A DNA stretch of 45,375 nt, taken from positions 1 through 45,375 of the forward strand of contig CALXDM010000012.1 of NCBI GenBank assembly GCA_944387065.1, written 5' to 3'. The position numbers and the translations under genes were made by a program. Positions 17,201 through 23,605 of the stretch are shown here, piece by piece; the first letter of the stretch is position 1, and each line of letters begins with the position of its first letter. Under the pieces are notes generated by a model. That model did no database searches. It saw only the letters and a program-made list of their open reading frames with translations, and was not told the origin of the DNA. Origin of the DNA: an uncultured Oscillospiraceae bacterium. GTDB taxonomy: Bacteria > Bacillota > Clostridia > Oscillospirales > Oscillospiraceae.

Positions 17201-19659
17201 TTGACAGCGGCAGTGATGTGGTCACGATGGACAACAGCACGGCGGTGTACCCGGTGTGGGTGCGGGATTCGAACAGGAATGAAATCCCGGATATCCTGGA
17301 GCACAGCTTCACGATCTCCTACACTGCGGACAGCGCGACGAGCTATGTGCCGAGCCAAGAGACTGCTTTGGGCGGGACCTATCTGGAGCTGGCCCGTGGT
17401 ATAGAGAGCGGTGGAGTGTTCCACGCGATGAGCCGGAATGACGCCGATGGAAACCCGATGATTTTCATGGGGTGGAGCACGGAGGTTACCGACCAGAACG
17501 GCTACGGTTCCATCCTGCCGGAGCGGATGTGGAATGTGGTGGTGACGGGGAACCTGGTGCTGTACCCGGTGTGGGCCATCGACGCCAATGGGAACGGGGT
17601 GCCGGATCTGAATGAGCGTGGCGGCCAGGTGGTGTACCATGGCAATGGTACAACCACCGATGTGCCCACGGATGCGACGATCTATCCGAGCAGCACCTGG
17701 GTGGAGCTAATCCAGAACCCGGAACCCAGCCGTACGGGGATGTATTTCATGGGCTGGACGCTGACAGCGCCGACGTACAACGGCGAGTTCTATGGCGGCA
17801 GCGGGGAAGCCATCGCAAATATGCCGATGGTGACAGACTACGTCTACTTCGCGCCCGGCCTGGTGGAAATCAACGTGTACGCAGTGTGGGTTGACGGGAC
17901 GGACAGCAACAACAACGACATCCCGGACGCCTTGGAGGGTGAAACCTTCACGGTGACCTATGACAGTAACGGCGGAAGCGGTACTGCGCCGAGTGCGGAA
18001 ACAGCCCAATATGGTTCGACTATTACGGTAGCGGGCCAGGGCGACTTGACGTACGGCACCCACATCTTCATGGGATGGACGGACCATCCGCAAGTGGTAG
18101 GCTATGTCTTTACCGCGGATGACGACTCTCCGAGTGACATTCTGATCACGTCTGGCAGCGCCTACACCGTGACGCAGAACGTGACCCTTTACGCGGTATG
18201 GGGTGCGGACGAGAACGGTGACGGCACAGCGGATGTGGAGCAGCGTAGCGTTTCGGTGCGGTATGTGTACGGCAACGGCGAGGAGGATATGTTCGACTCG
18301 GCGCTGGTTGGGGAGCAGATCACGCTCCAGGCGGCGCCCACCCGGGAGAACTATGTGTTCCAGGGATGGAGAAACAACCTTGACAATGTGCTGTATAGCG
18401 CAGGAGCAAGCTATGAGGTGCAGGGGGATGTGATCTTCACCGCGGAGTGGACGTATACGCCGCCGACGGTAACGGTGAGCTTCAACCTGAACGGTGGGAC
18501 GGACACGGGGGCTTATGGCCCCATGACGGTGCGGTCCGGCGTGTCCTTCACCCTGCCGGCAGCGCCCACCCGGGATGGATATACCTTCATGGGGTGGAGC
18601 GACGGCAGCAGCCTCATTACTGGCAGCACCTATAGCACCACCAGCGATGTAACGCTGACAGCCCAATGGGAAGAGGATGGTAGCGGCGAAGATCCTGTAA
18701 CTCCCCCGGGTGGCGGTGACATCGGCGGCGGCGGTGACATCGGGACTGGGATCATCGTGACGGTGAACCCAGGTGTGGGTGGCAGCACCAATCCCTCTGG
18801 CAGCGTAGCGGTGCAGCCTGGCGATGACCTGACGATCACCATCACGCCGGACGAAGGCTATGTGATTGAGGACGTGATTGTGGGTGGCGTGAGCCGTGGC
18901 CCTGTGAGCTCTGTGACGCTGGAGAACATCCAGGGGAACGTGAGCGTGGAAGTGATCTTCCGGGAGGAAGGCGGCAGCGGCGACGGCGAGCTGGCCAACC
19001 CGGATGACACGGGCGTGTCCGATTGGCTGAACACGGTGAACCACATCGCGTACCTGCGGGGCTACGGCACGGAGTTTGCGCCCAGCGCGAACATGACCCG
19101 TGCGGAAGTGGCGCAGATGTTCTACAACCTGCTGCTGGAGCAGAATGTGGAGATCACCACATCGTTTGACGACGTGCCCGCGGATGCATGGTATGCGCAG
19201 GCGGTGAACACGCTGGCCAGCCTGGGGATCATCCAGGGGTATGGCGAAGGGGTGTTCGCGCCGAACGCGACGATTACCCGTGCGGAGTTCACAGCGATTG
19301 CCATGCGGTTCACCAACGGCCAGACCTCTAATACGGAGAACCGGTTCACGGATGTGGACGCTGGGGACTGGTACTATGAGGCGGTGCTGGGCGCAACTGG
19401 CTATGGGTGGATCCAGGGCTACGGGGAGCTGTTTGCCCCGGAGGCGACGATCACCCGTGCGGAGGTGACGGCCATCACCAACCGGATGCTGGGCCGTGTG
19501 GCGGACCGTGCGTGGATTGACGCCAACGAGGGCAACCTGGCGGTGCGCTTCACGGACAACGACCCCAGCAACTGGGCCTACTACGATGTTGTGGAGGCCA
19601 CCAATGCCCACGGGCACGAGGGTGTTGGGAATGACGAGACCTGGACTGGGCTGGAGTAA
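11194..19659 (+). CDS. Giant secreted SLH protein with beta-helix and InlB/Ca-type modules (about 2821 aa)
   Basis: Second giant surface protein. I chose ATG 11194 (GGAGG 8 bp upstream); 11239, in the duplicated copy, would give a more normal signal peptide, and 11167 is possible but weakly supported. The hydrophobic core is IEVAAAILLGMVPAISL, ending near SARAAS. After an unassigned N-terminal region comes a Gly-rich, probably parallel beta-helix region (about 636-1033) with seven exact YGAGIGGGGS motifs and variants. Next is a long array (about 1390-2350) of InlB/Flg_new-like modules (WxxxxxxLYAVW) alternating with eight acidic linkers such as DRNGDGTPDYLE. Two canonical InlB B-repeats, a GYVIEDVIVGG-type bacterial repeat and three SLH domains with the start of a fourth (about 2604-2821) finish the protein. 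The first 1.9 kb is more AT-rich than the rest, suggesting a mosaic. Function is inferred to be adhesive or structural. Confidence 0.85.
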   Translation: MSKSIRRRVLSEVMTMSKSIRRRVLSIEVAAAILLGMVPAISLSARAASETDYTAAGATYTASARVDESVGMRALVTISDGGPNSVQGITPMDPWATTEVTPDGVARVLDVSALDTISITVDPYDKYTLTNLVVAAYATITDSEGAANVVRDVQTTSLSETSQYSTTYAIPDFTDYVSAGDTVNVEVTVYADFTYTPEDSNLLEINLSIGAETNDTYNAVSLSGKTFLIDAAALQGRQTVRITGTTMTDATSTSYNYQVVVRNSQKNTGDEANRRVDIILDNAIILPIPGTTAENYETYIPSARYATRYSAAASVAGNTTRISTTTKSASAAPLILSDVDAYITLYGENILSLNSAHQDGGGGFNNAIGVDASASLIITDASTGSLFARGGMCSSAIGSAGTSTPAGYVEIDGGTVEAYSGYITHAYAGIGNGGHYSSTDPGIRGIVINGGEVNTLGMHYGMGGNGGTGPATGSTDFPMYIAITDGAVTAEGSAGSAGAAIGFAYNNNRHEVRIGRPDKTESNGSVLAVNWGQGAAISGRMTFYSGTTETYSGHYAAAIGGNAVSNASISSAPTNASSTTSAVTGTDLTVYGGSVTAVAGAYQTHYIHTTSNPRGSGSTRTSAQSIYDDMDSWGNYGYGAAIGGAIGKDGGSNTYIFGGSLTAISSLYGAAIGGGGGYGSGTNANPGAGGNTWFGTLTDISGDTSSVAAMDINVTPSTYGAGIGGGGSQSTGGGNGGNLYIGGGVFTITSGQYGAGIGGGGSGSGAGGNGGTVAITGGDFTINTNQYGAGIGGGGSGSGAGGNGGTAATPGDYGVTITGGDFTIEPVTGLTGDSYGAGIGGGGSGSVDGGDGGSLLLTGVYEVDASGTPVLDAAGNLNWISQPSFTVTSGTYGAGIGGGGSGGSGAGGTGGNVTINLETNPTGARSIYVYSGQYGAGIGGGGSQSGNGGNGAAQLQIEGGSFEIVSGDGLSAGQHSYGAGIGGGGSGSGTAGDGPTRAQIKGGYFDVLSNGYGSAIGGGGTNTGTGGGCGTIQVLGGTITAANADPAFEEEHNLSGLGGGAAAAGTSNVSAGTIVIVGGNVHTSSGAAITGSNGQHVWTQPNYSNGRYILDGSGVVIENTGYNETQDYTNENWDFITLPTITPPQDMVRQNTAAQGLNITGIPAERIGMQIFEVTYTLPSATGAVTRSTSYGVEDTYIVGVDEDGDGTNDYGEVWVWVPSAYELGYNLGTGESGVTYPTTVPVAGDTSNTATLTTAYALTDGTEYAYGTVSMRMGMNPSESGVNYTSNGETKYLPQHDDMIETGDFNGVYDDTDYVDQNIYFRDLMEHDDEELPTDHWDYQAGTRFAVAFAGWSLTDPGETIYAANFGTQPRLVEQVTFIEEDVQVYAVFGYDLNGNGIADIMEVPHQLIFDANGGDASSVPSSVSGMTGEAVGIPNTVPTHEDGYIFVGWTNETGVVGNVITLDNYDQAPYNTILDGSATPPSNPLYIYNGAHYLGSAIQRGQSSYTLSGSSDETLYAVWAEDRNGDGTPDYLETKFTVNYHDVASVTDGGSPATMPSHPNEYVAGDRITTYDDLETMPAATTGFQGSYDGSTVTVVFLYWTTDQASAGIYSYGDGDRMPARALSSGAYTFGPDLDVYAVWSTDLDGDGDPDTDLGRYTLTYADDANLTYDFATGQDALPNPVTGILPGTEYAVTPTAGQEQLYMGLQDQWFSSSTALYYFAGWTAQRELGGMYDADDSQRWEENFVTNPTSAAAGVYPFCDNGNIVNTIEINADTTLYAVWFQDENRDRVPDLLDPNEGRFGDNYVYYAMNSVTLAQNGGELDPDSMPFADNIGTITGDTGIPENATYDDHSDPNYPGQSGYEDGAVVKLDLESRPVDVNGEWLFMGWSPVEWASGFYDVDTTSVRDMEDFVQAILLASDLVKGTNYSGLNDRGGGTAYTAGNYWSIVNDGNSIYDAYVEYSGTTTSPSVADFIEWYDWSSYDWENQDGWVSSISVPGVTFDSGSDVVTMDNSTAVYPVWVRDSNRNEIPDILEHSFTISYTADSATSYVPSQETALGGTYLELARGIESGGVFHAMSRNDADGNPMIFMGWSTEVTDQNGYGSILPERMWNVVVTGNLVLYPVWAIDANGNGVPDLNERGGQVVYHGNGTTTDVPTDATIYPSSTWVELIQNPEPSRTGMYFMGWTLTAPTYNGEFYGGSGEAIANMPMVTDYVYFAPGLVEINVYAVWVDGTDSNNNDIPDALEGETFTVTYDSNGGSGTAPSAETAQYGSTITVAGQGDLTYGTHIFMGWTDHPQVVGYVFTADDDSPSDILITSGSAYTVTQNVTLYAVWGADENGDGTADVEQRSVSVRYVYGNGEEDMFDSALVGEQITLQAAPTRENYVFQGWRNNLDNVLYSAGASYEVQGDVIFTAEWTYTPPTVTVSFNLNGGTDTGAYGPMTVRSGVSFTLPAAPTRDGYTFMGWSDGSSLITGSTYSTTSDVTLTAQWEEDGSGEDPVTPPGGGDIGGGGDIGTGIIVTVNPGVGGSTNPSGSVAVQPGDDLTITITPDEGYVIEDVIVGGVSRGPVSSVTLENIQGNVSVEVIFREEGGSGDGELANPDDTGVSDWLNTVNHIAYLRGYGTEFAPSANMTRAEVAQMFYNLLLEQNVEITTSFDDVPADAWYAQAVNTLASLGIIQGYGEGVFAPNATITRAEFTAIAMRFTNGQTSNTENRFTDVDAGDWYYEAVLGATGYGWIQGYGELFAPEATITRAEVTAITNRMLGRVADRAWIDANEGNLAVRFTDNDPSNWAYYDVVEATNAHGHEGVGNDETWTGLE
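13101..14300 (+). repeat. Gly-rich YGAGIGGGG repeat region inside the second SLH gene
   Basis: Seven copies of a codon pattern for YGAGIGGGGS plus variants (YGAAIGGGGG, YGSAIGGGGT), spaced 35-65 residues. Each is followed by a Gly-rich turn and a short strand such as VAITGGDFTI or LQIEGGSFEI. The one-turn-per-repeat look suggests a parallel beta-helix. High nucleotide similarity makes recombination between copies possible. Confidence 0.8.
15358..18250 (+). repeat. Alternating InlB-like modules and acidic calcium-type linkers
   Basis: Eight linkers of the form D-x-[ND]-x-[DN]-x-x-x-D-x-x-[ED] occur near 15370, 15763, 16126, 16549, 17266, 17581, 17899 and 18208. Each follows directly after a strand ending in V[WF] (LYAVW, VYAVF, LYPVW). 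The pattern resembles EF-hand-like or thrombospondin-type-3 calcium loops. Calcium binding is inferred from the acidic spacing. Confidence 0.7.
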
Positions 19660-19720
19660 GGCTGGACCAGGTTCTGGGCAGGGCGAGAGGGCACAGCCCT
19701 CACGCCCTGCCCGTCCAGCC
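19660..19720 (+). terminator. Long nested hairpin after the second SLH gene
   Basis: GGCTGGAC (19660-19667) pairs with GTCCAGCC (19713-19720), GGGCAGGGCG (19676-19685) with CGCCCTGCCC (19703-19712), and GAGGGC with GCCCTC around an ACA loop. One 8-base bulge interrupts a 24-bp stem that begins at the stop codon. There is no T-tract of its own; it overlaps the next terminator by two bases. Confidence 0.6.
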
Positions 19721-19757
19721 GGGCCCTCTCCCATTCGGGAGCGGGCCCGGCCTTTTT
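19719..19757 (+). terminator. Intrinsic terminator
   Basis: CCGGGCCC and CTCCC pair with GGGAG and GGGCCCGG around ATTC (19719-19750, one mismatch), followed by CC and TTTTT. This is a strong terminator for the giant surface-protein gene. Confidence 0.85.
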
Positions 19758-19841
19758 ATGCCCGCGGCTCCTTTGCTGGGCAGAGAATCAAGGGGAAAGA
19801 CGCCGGGACGAAAGCTCGGCATCTCGAATGTATCCAACCGG

Positions 19842-19874
19842 CCGGGCTATCCCATGCGGGAGAGCCCGGTTTTT
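19842..19874 (+). terminator. Second intrinsic terminator
   Basis: CCGGGCT and TCCC pair with GGGA and AGCCCGG around ATGC, with one A-G mismatch, then TTTTT. It insulates the regulator gene downstream from the surface-protein transcript. A smaller hairpin (about 19803-19820) precedes it. Confidence 0.8.
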
Positions 19875-19903
19875 CTCGTGTGGAGGGAAGTTGTGACACG
19901 CGA

Positions 19904-19932
19904 TTGAAAGGGGCCGGGGGGTGTGCTATACT
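19904..19932 (+). promoter_or_regulatory. Promoter of the response regulator gene
   Basis: TTGAAA (19904-19909), 17-bp spacer, TATACT (19927-19932). It lies 20 bp before the ATG and 30 bp after the second terminator. Confidence 0.75.
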
Positions 19933-19952
19933 GCACGGTGAGGTGATACCCC

Positions 19953-20657
19953 ATGGAGAGCATCCACATCCTCGTGGTGGAGGACGACGCTGACATCAAC
20001 CGCCTGCTGTGTACCATTCTGGAGGGGGCGGGCTATGACTGCCGGGCGGCCTTTTCTGGCAGCGAGGCCATGCTGTGGGCAGAGAAATACAACTATGATC
20101 TGGTTCTGCTGGATCTCATGCTGCCCGGGTTGACTGGGGAGGAATTCATCACCCGGATCCGGGCCGGACGAACCATGCCTATCCTGGTGGTGTCGGCCAA
20201 GGTGACGGTAGATGACCGGGTGCGGGCCCTGGCCCTGGGGGCGGATGATTACATCACCAAGCCCTTTGACAACCGGGAGATACTGGCCCGGGTGGAGGCC
20301 CATCTGCGGCGCAGCCGACGCTTCTCCCCCGCCGAAGGGAGTGGGGAGCTGAGCTGGGGACCCCTGCGGTTGAGCCGGGAGGATCATATGGTCAGCGTGG
20401 ATGGTCGGGAGCTGACCCTCACCACCCGGGAATTCGCCATTCTGGCCCTGCTCATGGGGCACCCAAAGCGGGCCTTCTCCCGGGCGCAGATCTACGAGTC
20501 TGTGTGGGGGGAGGCATTCATGGGGGACGAGAACACGGTGAACGTCCATGTGAGCAACCTGCGTGCCAAGCTGGCAAAGACTGGGCCTGGCCGAGAGTAC
20601 ATCAAGACCGTGTGGGGCATTGGCTTCAAGATGGGGGAACTGTCTGGGGATGACTGA
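19953..20657 (+). CDS. OmpR/PhoB-family response regulator
   Basis: 234 residues. The receiver domain (1-120) carries the acidic pair D11/D12, phosphoacceptor D54 in LLDLMLPG, S81 and K103 in DYITKPF. The C-terminal winged helix (about 135-230) has LTTREFAILALLMGHP and TVNVHVSNLRAKL, typical of OmpR/PhoB proteins. The start is supported by GAGGTGAT 5 bp upstream and its own promoter. It precedes an ABC transporter operon, and the kinase gene lies at the far end of that operon, so these very likely form one regulatory unit like those controlling bacitracin or lantibiotic resistance transporters. Direct repeats in front of the transporter promoter are its likely binding sites. The inducing signal cannot be read from the sequence. 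Confidence 0.93.
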   Translation: MESIHILVVEDDADINRLLCTILEGAGYDCRAAFSGSEAMLWAEKYNYDLVLLDLMLPGLTGEEFITRIRAGRTMPILVVSAKVTVDDRVRALALGADDYITKPFDNREILARVEAHLRRSRRFSPAEGSGELSWGPLRLSREDHMVSVDGRELTLTTREFAILALLMGHPKRAFSRAQIYESVWGEAFMGDENTVNVHVSNLRAKLAKTGPGREYIKTVWGIGFKMGELSGDD

Positions 20658-20730
20658 TGAGAGGGAGGGGCCATCCCAAGGGGATCCCGACCAACCCACC
20701 CCCGCCAGAGCGGCGCGATGGGAATTAAGA

Positions 20731-20778
20731 CTTTCTTTACACTTTCTTTGAGGGCCTTTGAAACTTTTCCCCTATACT
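20731..20778 (+). promoter_or_regulatory. Activator-type promoter with direct repeats before the ABC operon
   Basis: CTTTCTTT occurs at 20731-20738 and 20742-20749, exactly 11 bp apart, with a related CTTTTCCC at 20764-20771, in phase at 22 bp further. A good -10, TATACT (20773-20778), has no good -35 at 17 bp (TTGAGG is at 19 bp). Helically phased repeats beside a poor -35 are typical for OmpR-family activators. That the upstream regulator binds here is inferred. Confidence 0.5.
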
Positions 20779-20810
20779 GGGGCCATCTGAAAGGAAAGGT
20801 AGGAGTCGAT

Positions 20811-21728
20811 ATGACAGAGACTGTATTGGCGACTCACGACCTCAGCCGCAGCTATGGGCGCAGCCTGGCGCTGGACGGAGTGAGCCTCACAGTGCGCAAG
20901 GGGGATATCTACGGACTGGTGGGCCGCAACGGGGCGGGCAAGACCACCCTGATGCGGCTGGTTACCGGCCAGTCCATCCCCACGGAGGGGGCGCTGGAGT
21001 TGTTTGGCCAGACGGGGCGAGAGCTGCTCCAGGCCCGGCAGCGCACAGGGGCCATGATTGAGGTGCCCTCCTTTGCCCCCTTCCTTACCGCCAAGGAAAA
21101 TTTGGAGTACTATCGTCTGCAACGGGGCATCCCTGGGAAACAGGCGGTGGACGAGGTGCTGGAGCTGGTGGGGCTGCGGGACACGGGCAAGAAGAAGTTC
21201 AAGTCCTTTTCCCTGGGCATGAAGCAGCGGCTGGGCCTGGCCTTGGCCCTGATGAACCACCCGGACTTCCTCATCCTGGACGAGCCCATCAACGGCCTGG
21301 ACCCGGAGGGGGTGGCAGAGTTTCGCGCCCTGCTGCTCCGGCTCAACCAGGAGCGGGAGACCACCATCCTCATCTCCAGCCACATCCTCACCGAGCTGTC
21401 CAGCGTAGCCACCTGCTATGGCTTTCTGGAGCGGGGCGGGTTGCTGGAGGAGATCTCCGCCCAAACCCTGCATGAGCGCTGCCGCACCTGTCTGCGCCTG
21501 ACGGTGAACGACGCGGCCAAGGCGGCTATGCTGCTTCAGACCGAGCTGGGCACCGAGAACTTTGAGGTGCTGCCCGGCAATGTCATCGAGCTGTACGACC
21601 ACCTAGACCGGCCACAGGAGGTGTCCGGGGCGCTGGCTTCCGGCGGGGTGGCCCTGCTGGGCATGGAGCAGAAGAGCGCCGACCTGGAGGCCTACTTCCT
21701 GAAGCTGATCGGGGGTGGGAAGCAATGA
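20811..21728 (+). CDS. ABC transporter ATP-binding protein (BcrA/lantibiotic-immunity type)
   Basis: 305 residues. Walker A is GRNGAGKT (38-45), the Q-loop region lies near 77-85, the signature is SLGMKQR (134-140) and Walker B is FLILDEP (D157, E158), followed by the D-loop INGLDPEG and the switch histidine in LISSHIL. The C-terminal 90 residues form the extra domain usual in BcrA/NatA-type subunits. AGGAG lies 5 bp before the ATG; an upstream in-frame extension would run through the promoter. The stop codon overlaps the first permease start by 4 bp. In this family the complex moves peptide antibiotics or lipid-linked ligands out of the membrane. The substrate is not determined. Confidence 0.92.
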   Translation: MTETVLATHDLSRSYGRSLALDGVSLTVRKGDIYGLVGRNGAGKTTLMRLVTGQSIPTEGALELFGQTGRELLQARQRTGAMIEVPSFAPFLTAKENLEYYRLQRGIPGKQAVDEVLELVGLRDTGKKKFKSFSLGMKQRLGLALALMNHPDFLILDEPINGLDPEGVAEFRALLLRLNQERETTILISSHILTELSSVATCYGFLERGGLLEEISAQTLHERCRTCLRLTVNDAAKAAMLLQTELGTENFEVLPGNVIELYDHLDRPQEVSGALASGGVALLGMEQKSADLEAYFLKLIGGGKQ

Positions 21729-22492
21729 TGAGCTATATCCGGGCGGAACTGTACAAGGTGATACACAGGAAGTACACCTGGATCACCCTGGGAGTGACGC
21801 TCCTGTTGGAGACGCTGCTGGCAGCTGGCTGGGCCTACACCAATGTGAACGGCAACCGTGTGGATTTCTATGCCGGGACGGGGACGCTGCTCATGATGCT
21901 GGGCACCGGATTCTACGCCGGCGTGATCATCTGCGACATGGTGTTTGCCAGCCAATACAAGCACTCCACCCTGAAAAACGAGGTGTCCTTCGGCATTCCC
22001 CGCAGTCGCATCTACCTGGGCAAGCTGGCAGTGGAGTGGATCGTCTCCATGCTGTTCATGATCGTCATGCTGGGGTATTACCTGGGGCTGTGCTACTTCG
22101 CGCTGTATCGGGATCCTGAACTGGACATTGTGGCCATCCAAATGGTAGGCTACTGCCTGGCCACCGCCCTGCCGCTGTGGACGGGGGTGCTGGCCTGTAC
22201 CAACGCGTTCTATTTTTTGGTGAAAAGCGACTTGGGGGCGGCTCTGATCAGTCTGTGTGTGTTTGAGGCAGGTGCTGTGATCAACCTGGTGGCTATGCTG
22301 CTCTCGGGCGACCCTCTGGGGAAGGGGCTGGAGACGATTTATAACTATATGCCCGGGGTGATGCTGGGCAGGGCCCCTGAAATCGTGGAGGACTGGGCCT
22401 TCTGCGGCCAGGCCTGGATCGTGGGGGCCATCTGGCTGGTGGGCTTCTCCGCTCTGGGGATCCTGGGCTTCCGAAAGAAGGAGATCAAGTGA
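21725..22492 (+). CDS. ABC transporter membrane subunit 1 (lantibiotic-immunity-like)
   Basis: 255 residues with about six hydrophobic segments. The N terminus YIRAELYKVIHRKYTWITL and the segment YKHSTLKNEVSFGIPRSRIY are hallmarks of ABC2-type permeases of the MutE/EpiE/BcrB-like group: an amphipathic start, first membrane helix, then the conserved LKNE motif after the second helix. It starts on ATGATG overlapping the ATPase stop. Two further paralogues follow and share the LKNE motif and the C-terminal pattern GILGFRKKEIK. Three different membrane subunits with one ATPase suggest a heteromeric channel or alternative partners. Confidence 0.85.
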   Translation: MMSYIRAELYKVIHRKYTWITLGVTLLLETLLAAGWAYTNVNGNRVDFYAGTGTLLMMLGTGFYAGVIICDMVFASQYKHSTLKNEVSFGIPRSRIYLGKLAVEWIVSMLFMIVMLGYYLGLCYFALYRDPELDIVAIQMVGYCLATALPLWTGVLACTNAFYFLVKSDLGAALISLCVFEAGAVINLVAMLLSGDPLGKGLETIYNYMPGVMLGRAPEIVEDWAFCGQAWIVGAIWLVGFSALGILGFRKKEIK

Positions 22493-22535
22493 TCTCCATT
22501 TTTGTTCTGACACTGTGAAAAGGGAGTGATGGGAG

Positions 22536-23384
22536 ATGGGAAGATACCTCCAAGCGGAGTTTTACAAGCTGTTTCACCGTAACTATGCCCGGCTGATCCT
22601 GCTGGCCATCCCGCTGCTGGTGGTATGCTATCTGGCCATAATGGTGTCCGTCAACCTAAGAAGAACCTACGACCCCTGGACCTTCCACGGGGTGATGGCT
22701 CTGAGCAGCGAACTGCTGCCCCTGGGCTTTCTGGCCACCCTGATCGTGTGTGATCTGGTGTTCGCCGGACAGTACCGTCGGGGGACGCTGAAGAACGAGG
22801 TGTCCTACGGCATCCCCCGAAGCCGCACCTACCTGGGCAAGCTGATGGCCCAGGTGGTCACGTCGGTGGTGCTGTGTGTGATCACCGTGGCGTTGGTGGT
22901 GGGGCTGAGCTGGATCCTGTTCCCCCACGAGGGATTTCCGCTGATAGACAGAGTGCCCAATGATCAGTTGACGGCCCGTTTCCTGCTGGAATTTCTCTAT
23001 GAACTGGCGGTGGCCTTCCCCCTGTTCCTGGGGGTGCAGGCGGCAGCCTGCTGCCTGTTCTTTCTGTTCCGGTACGATATAGCTGCGGCGGGGGCGCTGG
23101 TGTTCCTGGTGGAGTTTCTGGACGATGTGATTGTGTGGTTCTTCTCCGTGGTTGCGCCCAGCAGAGCAGAGTTGGCCCTGGCGGTCGATCGCTTTGTGGA
23201 TAGTTGGCTGCCCCGGGAGGTGCTGGCGCGGGTCCAGTTAGGGCTCGACTTTAGCGCTTGGTGGCGAGGGGATCCAACCGCCGCCCTGGAAAGCATCCGG
23301 CAGGGGTGGCTGGCCGGGGTGGTGTGGTTCGTGCTGTTTACCGCCATCGGTCTGGCGGCCTTCCGCAGACGGGAGATCAGGTGA
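22536..23384 (+). CDS. ABC transporter membrane subunit 2 (lantibiotic-immunity-like)
   Basis: 282 residues, the longest of the three permeases. It shares the layout with its neighbours: N-terminal YLQAEFYKLFHRNYARLIL, a second helix ending in VCDLVFAGQYRRGTLKNEV, then SYGIPRSRTYLGKL, four more hydrophobic segments and a terminal GLAAFRRREIR. An additional soluble-looking stretch at about 205-245 (APSRAELALAVDRFVDSWL) accounts for the extra length. AGGGAG lies 9 bp before the ATG; the gap to the previous gene is 43 bp. It is expected to be in the inner membrane with the ATPase encoded upstream. Confidence 0.85.
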   Translation: MGRYLQAEFYKLFHRNYARLILLAIPLLVVCYLAIMVSVNLRRTYDPWTFHGVMALSSELLPLGFLATLIVCDLVFAGQYRRGTLKNEVSYGIPRSRTYLGKLMAQVVTSVVLCVITVALVVGLSWILFPHEGFPLIDRVPNDQLTARFLLEFLYELAVAFPLFLGVQAAACCLFFLFRYDIAAAGALVFLVEFLDDVIVWFFSVVAPSRAELALAVDRFVDSWLPREVLARVQLGLDFSAWWRGDPTAALESIRQGWLAGVVWFVLFTAIGLAAFRRREIR

Positions 23385-23605
23385 CCAGGCGATGGAACAT
23401 GGCAAAGCCTTTTCCGATGGAAGCGTCGCGGTTGCGGCAGCGCACGCACCATAAAGGACGCGGTTCGCACGCTTGTAGGCCGGGCAGTTGTGGTTGCCCC
23501 GGTACACGCCCCTACCCAAAACGAATGTCATATTCGTCGCGGAGGGCGCGTCGCGCACGTTGCGAAGATTTTTCCACAGGACTGTGACCAAAAGGGGGCG
23601 AGGGG
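23385..23605. other. Intergenic insert with inverted-repeat element inside the ABC operon
   Basis: A 220-bp gap interrupts an otherwise tight operon. A core at 23475-23515 begins GTAGG and ends CCTAC, with inner arms CCGGGCA and TGCCCCGG around GTTGTGGT. ACGAAT/ATTCGT (23521-23537) forms another small palindrome. There is no T-tract and no credible gene. It looks like a small repeated intergenic element inserted between permease genes; this needs a genome-wide copy search. Confidence 0.4.

Noticed and set aside
15832..17640. Minus-strand frame of 602 codons
   Set aside because: Antisense shadow of the InlB-module region; no family resemblance or ribosome binding site.
17707..19734. Long minus-strand frame of 675 codons in the second SLH gene
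   Set aside because: It mirrors the GC-biased codons of the plus-strand gene, lacks a start signal and has Arg/His/Pro-rich composition typical of antisense frames.
19780..19860. Possible c-di-GMP-I (GEMM) riboswitch
   Set aside because: GGGACGAAAGC and GCCGGGCTA resemble GEMM core pieces near surface genes, but the GAAA-capped P1b stem cannot be formed and the 5' GGCAAA element is altered. The 3' piece is fully explained by the terminator.
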